From: Trebonia sp963774945
GTDB taxonomy: Bacteria; Actinomycetota; Actinomycetes; Streptosporangiales; Streptosporangiaceae
Direction of reading: 5' to 3'
Length of the DNA: 64,000 nucleotides
Assembly (NCBI GenBank): GCA_963774945.1
Contig: CAVZHA010000027.1
Coordinates: 2,418,001 to 2,482,000 of the forward strand
Numbering within the stretch: the stretch's first letter is position 1; each line of letters begins with the position of its first letter. The notes beneath the pieces were generated by a model that worked only from the letters and a program-made list of their open reading frames with translations, had not been told where the DNA came from and did no database searches. Made by a program: the position numbers and the translations under genes. Shown piece by piece: positions 52,006 to 61,910 of this stretch.

Positions 52006-53474
52006 TGTCGGTGAACACCGCCAGCTGGGCGCCCTCGCGGCACGGCGGCCCGAGCGCTTATCCGGCCCTGCGGCTGCTCATCGACAACGAATGGCGCACC
52101 TCGGCCGTCGGGTCGCCGGTGCTCAACCCGGCCACCGAGGAAGTTCTCGGCTACGTGCCGCACGCCACCGAGGCCGATATCGAGGACGCGCTGGCCGCCA
52201 GCGAGCGCGGCTTCCTGACGTGGAGCCGGATGGCGCCGGACGCCCGCGGGTCGGTCATTCACGAGGCGGCACGGCTGCTGCGCAAGCGCAGGGACTCCCT
52301 GGCGATGGTCATCACCACGGAGATGGGCAAGCCGCTGCGCGAAGCCCAGGCCGAGATCGACACGGCGGCCGGCATCCTCGACTGGAACGCGGAAGAGGGG
52401 CGCCGCAGCTACGGCCGGGTCATTCCCGGGCCGGGCCAGCGGCAGCAGTTGGTCGTGCAGGAGCCGATCGGCCCGGTGGCCGCCTTCGCACCGTGGAACG
52501 CGCCGCTGATCACGCCGTCACGCAAGATCAGTTCGGCTCTAGCGGCCGGCTGCTCGGTGGTGATCAAGCCCGCCGAGGAGACCCCCGCCACCGCGCTGTG
52601 CCTGGCCGAAGCGTTCCTCGAGGCCGGCCTCCCGGCCGGCGTGCTCAACGTCCTGTTCGGCAATCCGGCCCAGATCTCCGGTCTGCTGCTCAGCTCACCG
52701 GTCATCCGGGCGCTCACCTTCACCGGTTCCACCGGCGTGGGCAAGTCGCTGGCCTCGCTGGCGGTGGGCAATATGGTGCGCCCGGTCATGGAACTCGGCG
52801 GCTACGCCCCCGTCCTGGTCTGCGCCGACGCGGATCCGGAGGCGGTGGCGGCCGGCGCCGCCAGGGCGGCCTATCGCAACGCCGGCCAGGTCTGCACGTC
52901 GCCGACCCGCTTCTTCGTCGACGCCACCATCTACGACCGGTTCGTGCAGTCGCTGACCAGCCACGTCCGCGACCTGCGGATAGGCAACGGGCTGGCGGAG
53001 AGCACCGACGTAGGGCCGGTGACGACCGCGGGCCGGGTCGAGGCGATCGAGTCGCTCGTCAACGACGCGGTCAAGCACGGCGCCCAGGTCACCGTCGGCG
53101 GGCACCGCGGCCCGGCGCCCGGCTACTTCTGGCAGCCAACGGTGCTGACCGGGGTGAATGACGAGTGCGAGCTAGCGCGAGTCGAGCCCTTCGGGCCGAT
53201 CGCGACGGTCACCGCGTTCGACACCCCTGAATGGGCGATCAGGCTCGCCAACAACGTGCCGTTCGCCCTGGCGGGCTACATATTCACCCGGGACGCCGCC
53301 GCCGTCCGGCGGTTGAGCGCCGAACTGGAATGCGGCGCCATCGCGGTGAATCACTGGCAGGTCTCAAGCCCGGAAACACCGTTTGGCGGACACAAAGACA
53401 GCGGTTTCGGGTCGGAGGGCGGCATCGAAGGCATTACCGCCTTCCAGCAACTCAAGTTCGTGAGCGAGCAATGA
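52005..53474 (+). CDS. NAD(P)-dependent aldehyde dehydrogenase
   Basis: 489 residues from ATG 52005. Conserved ALDH blocks: IGPVAAFAPWNAPL, KPAEETPATALCLAE, FTGSTGVGKSL, the general-base Glu in MELGGYAPVLV, the nucleophile Cys in NAGQVCTSPTRFF, EPFGPIATV. The pattern is closest to succinate-semialdehyde/ALDH groups that oxidise small aldehydes. A 79-base gap separates it from the ABC ATPase gene. Confidence 0.9.
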   Translation: MSVNTASWAPSRHGGPSAYPALRLLIDNEWRTSAVGSPVLNPATEEVLGYVPHATEADIEDALAASERGFLTWSRMAPDARGSVIHEAARLLRKRRDSLAMVITTEMGKPLREAQAEIDTAAGILDWNAEEGRRSYGRVIPGPGQRQQLVVQEPIGPVAAFAPWNAPLITPSRKISSALAAGCSVVIKPAEETPATALCLAEAFLEAGLPAGVLNVLFGNPAQISGLLLSSPVIRALTFTGSTGVGKSLASLAVGNMVRPVMELGGYAPVLVCADADPEAVAAGAARAAYRNAGQVCTSPTRFFVDATIYDRFVQSLTSHVRDLRIGNGLAESTDVGPVTTAGRVEAIESLVNDAVKHGAQVTVGGHRGPAPGYFWQPTVLTGVNDECELARVEPFGPIATVTAFDTPEWAIRLANNVPFALAGYIFTRDAAAVRRLSAELECGAIAVNHWQVSSPETPFGGHKDSGFGSEGGIEGITAFQQLKFVSEQ

Positions 53475-53553
53475 ATATTCCAGGCAGGCAGCAATCTCCT
53501 CGTGGCGCCGAAGCCAGAGCGGCCCGGCGGTCACGATCGAAAGACGATCGGTG

Positions 53554-54381
53554 ATGAGTATGACATCGAACCTCACAGCCGTTCAGGCTGAAGGCGGATA
53601 CCCGGCCGCGAAGTCAGACTATTCCGTCACATTCGACAACGTGAGCCTGCGGTTCTCGCAGAACACCAACCTGACGATCGACGGCGTTTGCCTGAACGTT
53701 GAGCGCGGCAAGTTCCTGAGCGTCATCGGCCCCAGCGGATGCGGTAAGACCACCCTGCTCAACCTCGCCGCCGGGCTGCTGAAGCCGACCGAGGGCGAGG
53801 TGCACTACGGCGGCGTCAAGATCAAGGACATCAACACCGAGGTCGGCTACATCACGCAGGACCCGAACCTGCTGCCCTGGCTCACCGTCGGCGCCAACGT
53901 CGGACTGCCGCTGAAGCTGCGCGGGGCCGGCAAGAAGGAGCAGCAGCGCGAGGTCCGCACGTGGCTGGAGCGCGTCGGCCTCAGCGGCTGGGAGAACCAC
54001 TTCCCGCGGCAACTGTCGGGCGGGATGCGCAAGCGCGCCTCGATCGCCCGGGCGCTCATCTGCGAGCCGAGCCTGGTTCTCATGGACGAGCCGTTCGGGC
54101 CGCTTGACGCGATTACCCGCATGAAGCTGCAGCAAGACCTACTCGACCTTTCAGAGTCCGCCGACCGTACCGTCATATTCGTCACGCATGACCTCTCGGA
54201 GGCCATTGCGCTATCCGACGAGGTAGCGGTTATGGCGGGCGGGCCAGGGAAAATCAAAGGCGTCCTTCCGGTACCCATCAAGCGGCCGCGAAGCATTCTT
54301 GACCTGACCGAACTGCCAATATACACGCAGCTCAGCAAGCAGCTCTGGTCGCTTTTCAATCAAACAGAAACAGCAGATTAA
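53554..54381 (+). CDS. ABC transporter ATP-binding protein, NitT/TauT type
   Basis: 275 residues from ATG 53554 (GTG 53551 also in frame). Walker A GPSGCGKTT, Q-loop ITQDPNLLPW, signature LSGGMRKRAS, Walker B LVLMDEPF, switch His in FVTHDLSEA. It energises uptake with the binding protein and permease downstream. These systems import sulfonates, nitrate, aromatic acids or pyrimidine precursors; here the pathway substrate is the obvious candidate. Confidence 0.92.
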   Translation: MSMTSNLTAVQAEGGYPAAKSDYSVTFDNVSLRFSQNTNLTIDGVCLNVERGKFLSVIGPSGCGKTTLLNLAAGLLKPTEGEVHYGGVKIKDINTEVGYITQDPNLLPWLTVGANVGLPLKLRGAGKKEQQREVRTWLERVGLSGWENHFPRQLSGGMRKRASIARALICEPSLVLMDEPFGPLDAITRMKLQQDLLDLSESADRTVIFVTHDLSEAIALSDEVAVMAGGPGKIKGVLPVPIKRPRSILDLTELPIYTQLSKQLWSLFNQTETAD

Positions 54382-54387
54382 GGTGGT

Positions 54388-54464
54388 CGGTTTAAAACCG
54401 TCACTTAACCAGCGCCGGCATCGGCCCGACGCTGATGAACTCGATAGAGCAGGTTCCTGCTATC
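54388..54464. promoter_or_regulatory. Palindromes in the gap before the binding-protein gene
   Basis: CGGTTTAAAACCG (54388-54400) is nearly palindromic; GATAGAGCAGG-tt-CCTGCTATC (54443-54464) is an inverted repeat with a two-base bulge. The 174-base gap between ATPase and binding-protein genes is long for an operon and could contain a hairpin that adjusts expression or a separate promoter. Confidence 0.45.
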
Positions 54465-54555
54465 CGAAAATAGTTAATCCGGGAACGCGGCCGAGTCGTC
54501 GCGGAGGGGATTTAGTCATTAATAGAGTGCGTAGTACCCAAAGGAGAGTGGGGAA

Positions 54556-55665
54556 GTGATGGATGTGCGCAACGCCGCGCGTCGGGCAAGCAGAGGCCGC
54601 AAGCCGAGAGCGATCCTGGCGGTCGCGGCCGGCTGCCTGGCGGCGACCGCGGTCGCGGCCTGCAGCAGCTCGGGCAGCTCAAGCACCGCCAGCTCGGGAA
54701 GCACCGGCGCTGGCGCCACCGCCAGCTCGGCCGCAACCACCAGCATCAAGCTCGGCTATCCGCTGCCCAACGTGCAGAGTGTCGCCGTGCAGATCGCGGC
54801 CAAGAACGGCATCTTCGCGAAGTACGGTCTCAGCGTAACCGCCACCTCGCTGGGCACCGCGAACGTGGTGAACGCCGCGCTGACCAGCGGCTCGGTGGAT
54901 TACTCGCTGACCAGCGCGAGCCAGCTGATCACCTCGGTCTCGCAGGGCGCTGGCGTTATCGCCATCTCCGCGTACACGGTCGGCACCCCGGTGGACGTGA
55001 TCTTCTCGAACTCGTTCATGGCCAAGCACAACCTGTCGACCTCAACGCCGGTCAGCCAGCTGGTCAAGTCGCTGTCCGGCAGCCACGTGGGTGTCTCCAG
55101 CCCGGTGATCGAGACGCAGGAGGGAACCCTGCTGAAGGCCTACGGAGTCGATCCCGGATCGGTGAACACCCTCACCGTGAGCTCAGAATCGGGGCTAGCC
55201 GCCCTGCTCAAGAGCGGTCAGATCGACGCCTTCATCGCCGGCCCGCCGGTGCCGCAGGAGGCCGAGGCCCAGGGCGCGGGCAAGATCCTCATCACCTCGC
55301 AGAACGCCCCCGTCTGGAACGCGGGCAACGCCAACCTGGTGCTGGCCGCCAACGCCTCGTTCGCCAAGGCCAACCCGGCGCTGACCAAGCAGGTCGCGAA
55401 GGCGGTGCACGCGGCGGTGGAATACGTGCTCGCCAACAAGGCCGCGGCCGCGCAGCAGTCGGCCAGCCTGCTCAGCGCGACGCAGGCCGAGGTGGAGGCG
55501 AGCCTTCCGCTGGCCGGCTACTCCACCTGCGCGCCGATGAGCTCGACGCTGTGGGACAAGACCATCCAGTTCTCGATCCAGTCAGGCTCCCTGAAGTCAG
55601 GCGCCACCGCCGCCGAGGGCACGGTCTGGACCAACGATTACATAGCGGCCCAGTCAGGCTGCTAA
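54556..55665 (+). CDS. ABC transporter substrate-binding lipoprotein (NMT1/SsuA-like)
   Basis: 369 residues from GTG 54556 (or ATG 54559) after AAGGAGAG. Lipoprotein signal ending in VAAC (about residue 36), Ser/Gly linker, then the periplasmic-binding type II fold (IKLGYPLPNVQSVAVQIAAKNGIFAKYGL, SGSVDYSLTSASQLI). The N-terminal pattern 'G+...A..NGIF..G' is that of NitT/TauT binding proteins. Captures the pathway substrate outside the cell. Confidence 0.9.
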   Translation: MMDVRNAARRASRGRKPRAILAVAAGCLAATAVAACSSSGSSSTASSGSTGAGATASSAATTSIKLGYPLPNVQSVAVQIAAKNGIFAKYGLSVTATSLGTANVVNAALTSGSVDYSLTSASQLITSVSQGAGVIAISAYTVGTPVDVIFSNSFMAKHNLSTSTPVSQLVKSLSGSHVGVSSPVIETQEGTLLKAYGVDPGSVNTLTVSSESGLAALLKSGQIDAFIAGPPVPQEAEAQGAGKILITSQNAPVWNAGNANLVLAANASFAKANPALTKQVAKAVHAAVEYVLANKAAAAQQSASLLSATQAEVEASLPLAGYSTCAPMSSTLWDKTIQFSIQSGSLKSGATAAEGTVWTNDYIAAQSGC

Positions 55666-55727
55666 CCATCCGGGCCGCGGGGCTCACCACCCCGCGGCCC
55701 GCAGGGCAGGTCGGAAGGGCAAGTGTT

Positions 55728-56576
55728 ATGACAGCTACCGAGGTAGGGCCGACGGTCTCGCTCCCCAAGCGGGTGGGACCGGGAATGGTGCCGAAGACGA
55801 AAGTCTCGCCGCTCTCCAGGGCCGGGCTCACCATCATCATCGGCCGGATCGTCACGGTGCTCATACTGCTGGGGCTGTGGCAGCTGTTCAGCGGGCGAGT
55901 GCTGCCGGTGTACGCGATCAGCAGTCCCAACGCCGTCTGGGACAGCTTCTGGAACCTCGTCAGCACCAGCGCGGGCTGGGTCAACATCGGCGTGACGGCC
56001 AAGGAGCTGGCCATCGGCTTTGGCATCGGCGTCGTCGGGGGCACGGTGGCCGGCCTGCTGCTCGGCTACTTCAAGACGGTCGGCGCGATCCTCGAGCCGT
56101 TCATCGGAGCGGTGAACGGGATACCGAAGATCGCCATCGCGCCGGTGTTCGTGCTGATCCTGGGCATCGGCACGTGGACCGACGCGGTCATCGCGGGGAC
56201 GATGGTCTCGCTGATCCTGTTCTACAACATCTATGTCGGGATGCGGACCATCAACCCCGAGCTCATCGACGTCATCCGGCTGATGAAGGCCAACCGCCTG
56301 CAGTTGCTGCGATACGTCTACGCCCCGTCGCTGATCTCGCCCTTCTTCGCCGGCCTGAAGGCATCGGGACCGTTCGCGATCCTCGGCGTGATCATCGGCG
56401 AGTTCGTCGCGTCGTACAACGGCGTCGGGCACGAGCTGTCATCGGCGTCGAGCAACCTGAACGCCGCGGCCGTGTACTCGTCGATCATCGTGCTCGTACT
56501 GATGGGCTTCGTGCTCAATGTGGTCCTGGGCCAGCTGGACTCGTGGACCAGCCGCAAGCTCGGTATGACGGCGTGA
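55728..56576 (+). CDS. ABC transporter permease, NitT/TauT type
   Basis: 282 residues from ATG 55728 (GGAAGGGC at 55713-55720). Six or seven hydrophobic segments (IIIGRIVTVLILLGLWQLF, ELAIGFGIGVVGGTVAGLLLGYF, IAPVFVLILGIG). The coupling EAA-like loop is MKANRLQLLRYVYAPSLISPFFAGLKAS. Ends with GTGA overlap to the LLM gene. Confidence 0.92.
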   Translation: MTATEVGPTVSLPKRVGPGMVPKTKVSPLSRAGLTIIIGRIVTVLILLGLWQLFSGRVLPVYAISSPNAVWDSFWNLVSTSAGWVNIGVTAKELAIGFGIGVVGGTVAGLLLGYFKTVGAILEPFIGAVNGIPKIAIAPVFVLILGIGTWTDAVIAGTMVSLILFYNIYVGMRTINPELIDVIRLMKANRLQLLRYVYAPSLISPFFAGLKASGPFAILGVIIGEFVASYNGVGHELSSASSNLNAAAVYSSIIVLVLMGFVLNVVLGQLDSWTSRKLGMTA

Positions 56577-57697
56577 CGGTCACCCCGGCTCCGCCCGTCC
56601 CGCGCGTCGAGCCCGTCCCGCGCGTCGAGGCGGGCGTTCAGCTGCACCTGCCCTCCTACCTGGATCGCAGCGTGCCTGACCTGGCCCGGATAGCGGTCAC
56701 CGCCGCCGAGACCGGCTTTGATCAGGTGTGGCTGACCGACAACCCGGAATGCCGCAGCACCTTCGTGCTCCTGGCGGTGCTCGCGCCCGCCGTCCGGATC
56801 AAGCTCGGCACCGCGATCATGGCGCAGTACCTGCGCAGCCCGGTCGAGGCCGCCCGCGGACTGCTGACCGTCAGTGAGCTGATGGACGGCCGCGAGCTGT
56901 CGGTCGGCCTTGGCGCCGGCAACCCGACGAGCGGCAGCTTCATCAGCATGCCGAAGCCGGTCGGCTTCATGCGCCAGACCGCCAGCGCACTCCGTCGGCT
57001 GCTCAGCGGCGACGAGATCGAGCTGGACTCCTACCCGCTGTTGCAGGAGTACTTCCACTTCACGCCGGGCGCACGACTGCGGGTCCCGGTCGCGGACGCA
57101 GGCCCGATCACGCTGTTCGGCGGCGGCAACGGCCCGCGCGGCCTCGCGCTGGCCGGGGAGCTGATGGACGGGCTGATCTTCGGCTGGACGACCAAGCTGA
57201 ACGCCACCCTCGGCCGGATGGACGGCAAGCTCGGCGTGGCCCGCCGAGCAGCCGCGGCGTCCGGCCGGGCGGTGGGCTTCCGGCAGGTCACCGAGCTGAA
57301 GATATCGGTCGCAGCCGACCACGCCGCGGCCCGCCAGTTCGTCAGGGACAACCCATCATGCGCTCGCCGGACCCTGGGGCTGCGCAGGCGCGGGTATACC
57401 GACGACGAACTGGAGCAGCTCGGCATCAGCCCAGCGGACGTCGACGCGCTGGAACGCGCCTGGCGGGCGGGCGGCAACTTCGCCGACTTCAGCGACCTGG
57501 TGACCGACGCGATGATCGACGCGTCCTACGTGGCGGGTGACCCCGCCTACTGCGCGGAGCAGGTGGCCGCCTTCGCCAAGGACGTGGTGCTGCCCTCGGG
57601 TTTCGATCAGGTGATCTTCTCCGAGCTTGGCCCGGACCCGGTCGCCGCCGTCGAGCTGATCGCCGAGTCGGTGCTGCCCGCATTGCACGCGGCCTGA
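56573..57697 (+). CDS. LLM class flavin-dependent oxidoreductase
   Basis: 374 residues from GTG 56573. Luciferase-like barrel: AETGFDQVWLTDNPECRSTFVLLAVLA, IKLGTAIMAQYLRSPVEAARGLLTVSEL, LSVGLGAGNP, LFGGGNGPRGLALAGELMDGLIFGW. It uses FMNH2 or F420; the sequence resembles methylene-tetrahydromethanopterin-reductase-like F420 enzymes more than the DszA type encoded at 62527. Likely a reduction or hydroxylation step. Confidence 0.85.
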   Translation: MTVTPAPPVPRVEPVPRVEAGVQLHLPSYLDRSVPDLARIAVTAAETGFDQVWLTDNPECRSTFVLLAVLAPAVRIKLGTAIMAQYLRSPVEAARGLLTVSELMDGRELSVGLGAGNPTSGSFISMPKPVGFMRQTASALRRLLSGDEIELDSYPLLQEYFHFTPGARLRVPVADAGPITLFGGGNGPRGLALAGELMDGLIFGWTTKLNATLGRMDGKLGVARRAAAASGRAVGFRQVTELKISVAADHAAARQFVRDNPSCARRTLGLRRRGYTDDELEQLGISPADVDALERAWRAGGNFADFSDLVTDAMIDASYVAGDPAYCAEQVAAFAKDVVLPSGFDQVIFSELGPDPVAAVELIAESVLPALHAA

Positions 57698-57770
57698 CGC
57701 CGGACGCGACGCACTGACCGGACTTGGCATTTCCATGACATGCGGGCTTACCCATGAGAGGCGACTACCG

Positions 57771-58547
57771 ATGGATACCAATCTAATTGGCAAGACTGCC
57801 CTGGTCACCGGGGCGGCGCGGAACATCGGCCGGGCAATCGCCCAAGGCCTGGCCGCGGCGGGCGCGCGGGTCGCGGTCGGCTACGGCGGCGACCAGGAGG
57901 GCGCGGCGGGCACGGTCGCCGCGATTTGCGAGGCCGGCGGCACCGCCAGCGAGTTCCATATCGACCTGGCCGACCTCGGCTCGGTCACGGCCGCCTACGA
58001 AGCCGTGGTGAACACCTTCGGCCCGATCGACATCCTGGTCAACAACGCCGCCGTCCGGCCGCGCAGGAAGCTGGCGGACGTCACGCCGGAACTGTGGGAC
58101 TCGGTGTTCGCGGTGAACGTGCGGGGTCCGTTCTTCCTGTCCCAGAAGGTCGTTCCCGGCATGGTCGAGCGCCGCTGGGGCCGGATCATAAACCTCGGCG
58201 GGCTGCACGGTTACAAGGGAAGCGCCCAGCGCACGCAGGTGCACGCGAGCAAGGCCGCGGTGATCGGCATGACCAGGGGCCTCGCCTTCGAGACGGCCGA
58301 GTACGGGGTGACCGCGAACGTGGTGGTGCCCGGCCGGATCGCCACCCGGCGCGGCGCGGTCGACATGTACGGCGCCCAGGAGGACGCCGCCTACGCCGCG
58401 TCGACCGTGCTGATGAAACGGCAGGGGCAGCCAGACGATATCGCCGACATGTGCGTTTTCCTCGCCTCCGACCGGGCCAGCTACATCACCGGCCAGGAGC
58501 TCTTCGTCACCGGCGGGACGTTCCCGCTGATCCCGTCAGCCACCTGA
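57771..58547 (+). CDS. Short-chain dehydrogenase/reductase with altered active site
   Basis: 258 residues from ATG 57771 (GAGAGG upstream). Rossmann motif VTGAARNIGRAIAQGL (TGxxxGxG type), NNAAV, then IINLGGLHGYKGS and QVHASKAAVIGM. In the YxxxK active site the Tyr is replaced by His (CAC codon), and the usual Ser of the catalytic triad is not at its normal place. It may be inactive in classic hydride transfer or use a different acid. Confidence 0.85.
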   Translation: MDTNLIGKTALVTGAARNIGRAIAQGLAAAGARVAVGYGGDQEGAAGTVAAICEAGGTASEFHIDLADLGSVTAAYEAVVNTFGPIDILVNNAAVRPRRKLADVTPELWDSVFAVNVRGPFFLSQKVVPGMVERRWGRIINLGGLHGYKGSAQRTQVHASKAAVIGMTRGLAFETAEYGVTANVVVPGRIATRRGAVDMYGAQEDAAYAASTVLMKRQGQPDDIADMCVFLASDRASYITGQELFVTGGTFPLIPSAT

Positions 58548-58604
58548 CCATCGGCCCGGCGCAACCGCCAGCCCTGGCCGAACTGAGAACGGATTTTGCC
58601 ATTC

Positions 58605-59983
58605 ATGGACGATTCGACGCTACGCACCTCAAAGCTCACCGAGCAGATAGCCGCCTACGCCCGCGCGACGGAATTCGCGAAGCTGCCTGACGCGGTGGTC
58701 GATCGCGCCAAGCGGGTGATCGCCGACGAACTCGGCTGCATGGTGCTCGGCGCGACGATGCCGCCCGGGAGCGGGTGCGGTCCTTCGTCGCCGCCGTCGG
58801 CGGCGCCCCGCAGTCGACGGTGGTGGGGGGCGGCCTGCGGACCGCCGCCGGGTACGCCGCGCTCGCCAACGGCACCTCCTCGCACTCCGACGAGCTGGAC
58901 GGCGTGCACGTCAGTCAGAATCACCCGGCGGGCACGTCGGTCGCGGGCGCGCTGGCGGTGAGCGAGGCGTTCTCCCTCGGGGGGCGGGACCTGATCAACG
59001 CGGTGGCGCTGTCCTTCGACGTGGGCTGCCGGATCCTCATGGCGATGGGCGGCGGTCATGCCGTCCGGCGCGAGCGCCACACGCACGGCAGCCCGCTGCT
59101 TGGGCTCGGCGTCGCGGTCGCGGCCGGCCGCCTGCTCGGTCTCGAGCAGCTGCCGATGCAGCACGCGCTGGCCCTGGCGGCCCTCAACATCGCCGTGCCC
59201 GCCTCCTTCTACGACGAGCGCAAGCACATGAGCAAGGCGCTCAACCAGGGCCAGGCCGCCTACGCCGGCGTCACCGGCGCGCTGCTCGCCGCGCACGGTT
59301 TCGAGGCCCACGACCGGGTGCTCGAGGCCAAGGACGGCATCATCGACGGGTGGCGAACCAGCCAGGCCGACGTCGCCATGATCACGGCCGGCCTCGGCGA
59401 GGAATACTCCATCATGGACGCCGGCTTCAAGTACTACTCGGCCGGCTACCCGATCAACTCCCCCATTTTCGGCGCGCTCGCGCTGGTGAAGGAACACGGG
59501 CTGAGCCCGGACGACATCACCCGGCTGCGCGTGGGCATGACGCCCGCCAGCGCCGAGGTGGTGGACAATCGCCCCATGCCCAGCATCTGCCTGCAGGACA
59601 TGGTCAGCGTCGCCGTCGTCCTCGGGCGCCTCGGCTATGAGGATGCGCACGACGAGGGCAACCTGCTCCGCCCCGACGTGCGGCGGCTGCGCGGCACGAT
59701 CGAGATCGTCCGCGACGACACCCTGGGTAAGCAGGCGGCGCAACGGCGCGTCTCCTGGGTCGAGATCACCACCGCGGACGGGCGCACCTTCCGCGGACCT
59801 GAGCGCATCGCGCCCGGCCACTGGGAACTGGGCGGCATGCCGTGGGACGACCTCGAGGACAAGTTCACCTCGCTGGTGGCGCCGCGTCTGGGCGCGGCCG
59901 CCAGCGCGCAGATGTTCTCGTTCATCCGCGATCTTGAGATCCGCGAGGACCTCGCCCCGCTCACCCGGGCCGCGCGCGGCTGA
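58605..59983 (+). CDS. MmgE/PrpD family protein (copy 3, one frameshift)
   Basis: About 459 residues. ATG 58605; the first 55 residues (TEQIAAYARATEFAKLPDAVVDRAKRVIADELGCMVLG) are in one frame. After a missing base near 58770 the rest follows in another: RVRSFVAAVGGAPQSTV, SSHSDELDGVHVSQNHPAGTSVAGAL, FKYYSAGYPINSP. The DELDG...HPAG block is the family active-site region. Without correction the product is truncated. Probably another dehydratase, decarboxylase or epimerase step. Confidence 0.85.
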
Positions 59984-60050
59984 GGCGCCCCCGCCCGCTC
60001 GCCCGCTCGCCCGCTTGCCCTCGCCAGAGACGGAGAAAGTCATAACCACG

Positions 60051-60926
60051 ATGAGTAACGGTCCGTCACTGCGCCTGACCCCTGCATCCTGCGGCGTGAT
60101 CGGCGGCGGCCGGATGGGGGCCGGCATCGCGCATGCCCTGCTGCTCGCGGACGCACGGGTCGTGCTCGTCGAGCGTGACGCCGACGCGGCGGCGGCGGCC
60201 GAGCAGCGCATCGGGCGGGCGGTGCACGGCAGCGTCACTCGCGGCCAGCTCACGGATGCGGGACCGGTGCTCGCGCGCCTCAGCACCGCCACCGATGCGG
60301 CCGCCCTGGCCGATGCGACCCTGGTCATCGAGGCCGTTCCCGAGGACGTCGACCTGAAGCTGGACACCTTCCGCCGGATCGCCGACGCCGTGGCGGCCGA
60401 TGCGGTGATCGCGAGCAACACCAGCAGCATTTCCCTGGACCTGCTGGCTGACGGGGTAACGCACCCGGAGCGGTTCATCGGACTGCACTTCTTCAACCCG
60501 GTCCCGGCGAGCAGGCTGGTCGAGGTCGTCCTGTGCGCCAGCACCTCCGGTGAGCTGAGGCTGCGGGCCGAGGGCTGGGTCCGCGAATGGGGCAAGACCC
60601 CGGTCACGGTCAAGAATGCCCCCGGGTTCGCAAGCAGCCGCCTTGGCGTTGCCATCGCGCTTGAGGCGATCCGGATGGTCGAGGAGGACGTCGCCGCCCC
60701 GGCCGACATCGACGCCGCCATGACGCTCGGCTACGGCTTCCCGATGGGGCCGCTACGGCTGACCGACCTGGTGGGGGTCGATGTCCGCCTTGGCATCGCC
60801 CGCTACCTGGAGCAGGAGATCGGGCGGCGCTTCGCCCCGCCCCAGCTGATGGTGGACATGGTCGAGCGCGGCGAGCTCGGGCGCAAGGCCGGCCGCGGTT
60901 TCTACGACTGGCCGGACGAAGCCTGA
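60051..60926 (+). CDS. 3-hydroxyacyl-CoA dehydrogenase
   Basis: 291 residues. NAD motif GVIGGGRMGAGIAHALL, catalytic His region IGLHFFNPVPASRLVEVV, conserved NTSSISL, C-terminal domain GYGFPMGPLRLTDLVGVDV and GRKAGRGFYDW. Oxidises a 3-hydroxyacyl-CoA with NAD, a beta-oxidation step following the crotonase and acyl-CoA dehydrogenase. Its stop overlaps by 25 bases the end of the convergent LysR gene. Confidence 0.92.
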   Translation: MSNGPSLRLTPASCGVIGGGRMGAGIAHALLLADARVVLVERDADAAAAAEQRIGRAVHGSVTRGQLTDAGPVLARLSTATDAAALADATLVIEAVPEDVDLKLDTFRRIADAVAADAVIASNTSSISLDLLADGVTHPERFIGLHFFNPVPASRLVEVVLCASTSGELRLRAEGWVREWGKTPVTVKNAPGFASSRLGVAIALEAIRMVEEDVAAPADIDAAMTLGYGFPMGPLRLTDLVGVDVRLGIARYLEQEIGRRFAPPQLMVDMVERGELGRKAGRGFYDWPDEA

Positions 60927-61849
60927 CCGCTGGCGCCCGCCTGCTCACCGGTCAGCTCGGTCGCGGCCTCGCGCAGCGCGTCGATCAGCTCAGAGACCGG
61001 GCTGACCTCGGCCATCTGGGGCAGGGTCCAGACGGTGATCGCCCGGCTGATGGCGGGCTCGGTCATCGGCAGGACGACGACGTCGGACCGGTGCGGGTAC
61101 AGCGACAGCTGCGGCGCCATGCTCACGCCCAGCCCGGTCGCGACCATGCCCTGGAGAATGTGGTAGTCGGCCGCCCGGAACACGATGTCGGGCTCGAAGC
61201 CGGCGATCCTGAACATCTTCTCGTACGGCTCCTGCCCGTACCGGGCGCGGTGGGCGCGGGTCACCCACTTGTCGGAGGCCAGGTCGGCCAGCCGAACCCG
61301 CTCCTGCGCGGCCAAAGGGTGCCGGGCGGGCAGCACCACCATCATCGGGTCGTCGGCGAGGTGGATCCGGGCGAAGCGGTGATCGGGCGGCAGCGGCTCG
61401 AAGTCGTAGTCCCACATCAGCACGGCGTCGACCTCGCCGTTGCCGAGCAGGGACAGCGCCTCGCCGGAGGTGTCGCGCACCACCAGCTGGCTGTCGGGGC
61501 AGCGGGCCGTGAACGCGCGAAAGGTCTGCGGGAGTAGCTCCACGCCCGCGCTGACGAAGGCGGCCAGCCGCACCTCGCGGCCGCCGTGGGCCAGCCGGTG
61601 CAACTCCTGCTCCACGGCCAGGCTCTCGCCCAGCAGGCTGCGGGCCCGGCCGGTCAGCAGCTGGCCGGCGGCGGTGAGCTCGACGCCGCGGGGCACCCGG
61701 CGAAACAGGTCGAGGCCGGCATCCCGCTCGAGGAGCGCCATCTGCTGGGAGACCGCGGACTGAGTCATGTACAGGCGCTCCGCCGCCGCGGTGAACGACC
61801 CCTCGTCGGCGACGGTAACCAGAATGCTCAGCCGCCTCAGATCGAGCAT
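60902..61849 (-). CDS. LysR family transcriptional regulator
   Basis: 315 residues from ATG 61847-61849 with GGGAGGG upstream; the frame is open for 33 more codons but homologues start MLDLRRL. Helix-turn-helix: FTAAAERLYMTQSAVSQQMALLERDAGLDLFRR. The effector domain resembles nitrogen/carbon-responsive LysRs with ligand loops EVDAVLMWDYDFEP and TGLGVSMAPQLSLY. It is divergent from nothing close, and near the FMN monooxygenase pair, which it may control. Confidence 0.9.
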   Translation of the reverse strand: MLDLRRLSILVTVADEGSFTAAAERLYMTQSAVSQQMALLERDAGLDLFRRVPRGVELTAAGQLLTGRARSLLGESLAVEQELHRLAHGGREVRLAAFVSAGVELLPQTFRAFTARCPDSQLVVRDTSGEALSLLGNGEVDAVLMWDYDFEPLPPDHRFARIHLADDPMMVVLPARHPLAAQERVRLADLASDKWVTRAHRARYGQEPYEKMFRIAGFEPDIVFRAADYHILQGMVATGLGVSMAPQLSLYPHRSDVVVLPMTEPAISRAITVWTLPQMAEVSPVSELIDALREAATELTGEQAGASGQASSGQS

Positions 61850-61910
61850 CGGTTCCCTCCCGCCGGTCGTGCGCAGCCCTGTACCGCAGCCTAACCCCCA
61901 CCCGCCGGCG

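Noticed and set aside
57397..57402. GTATAC as a GntR site
   Set aside because: Inside the LLM coding region, encodes Gly-Tyr-Thr in a normal stretch; no phased neighbours.
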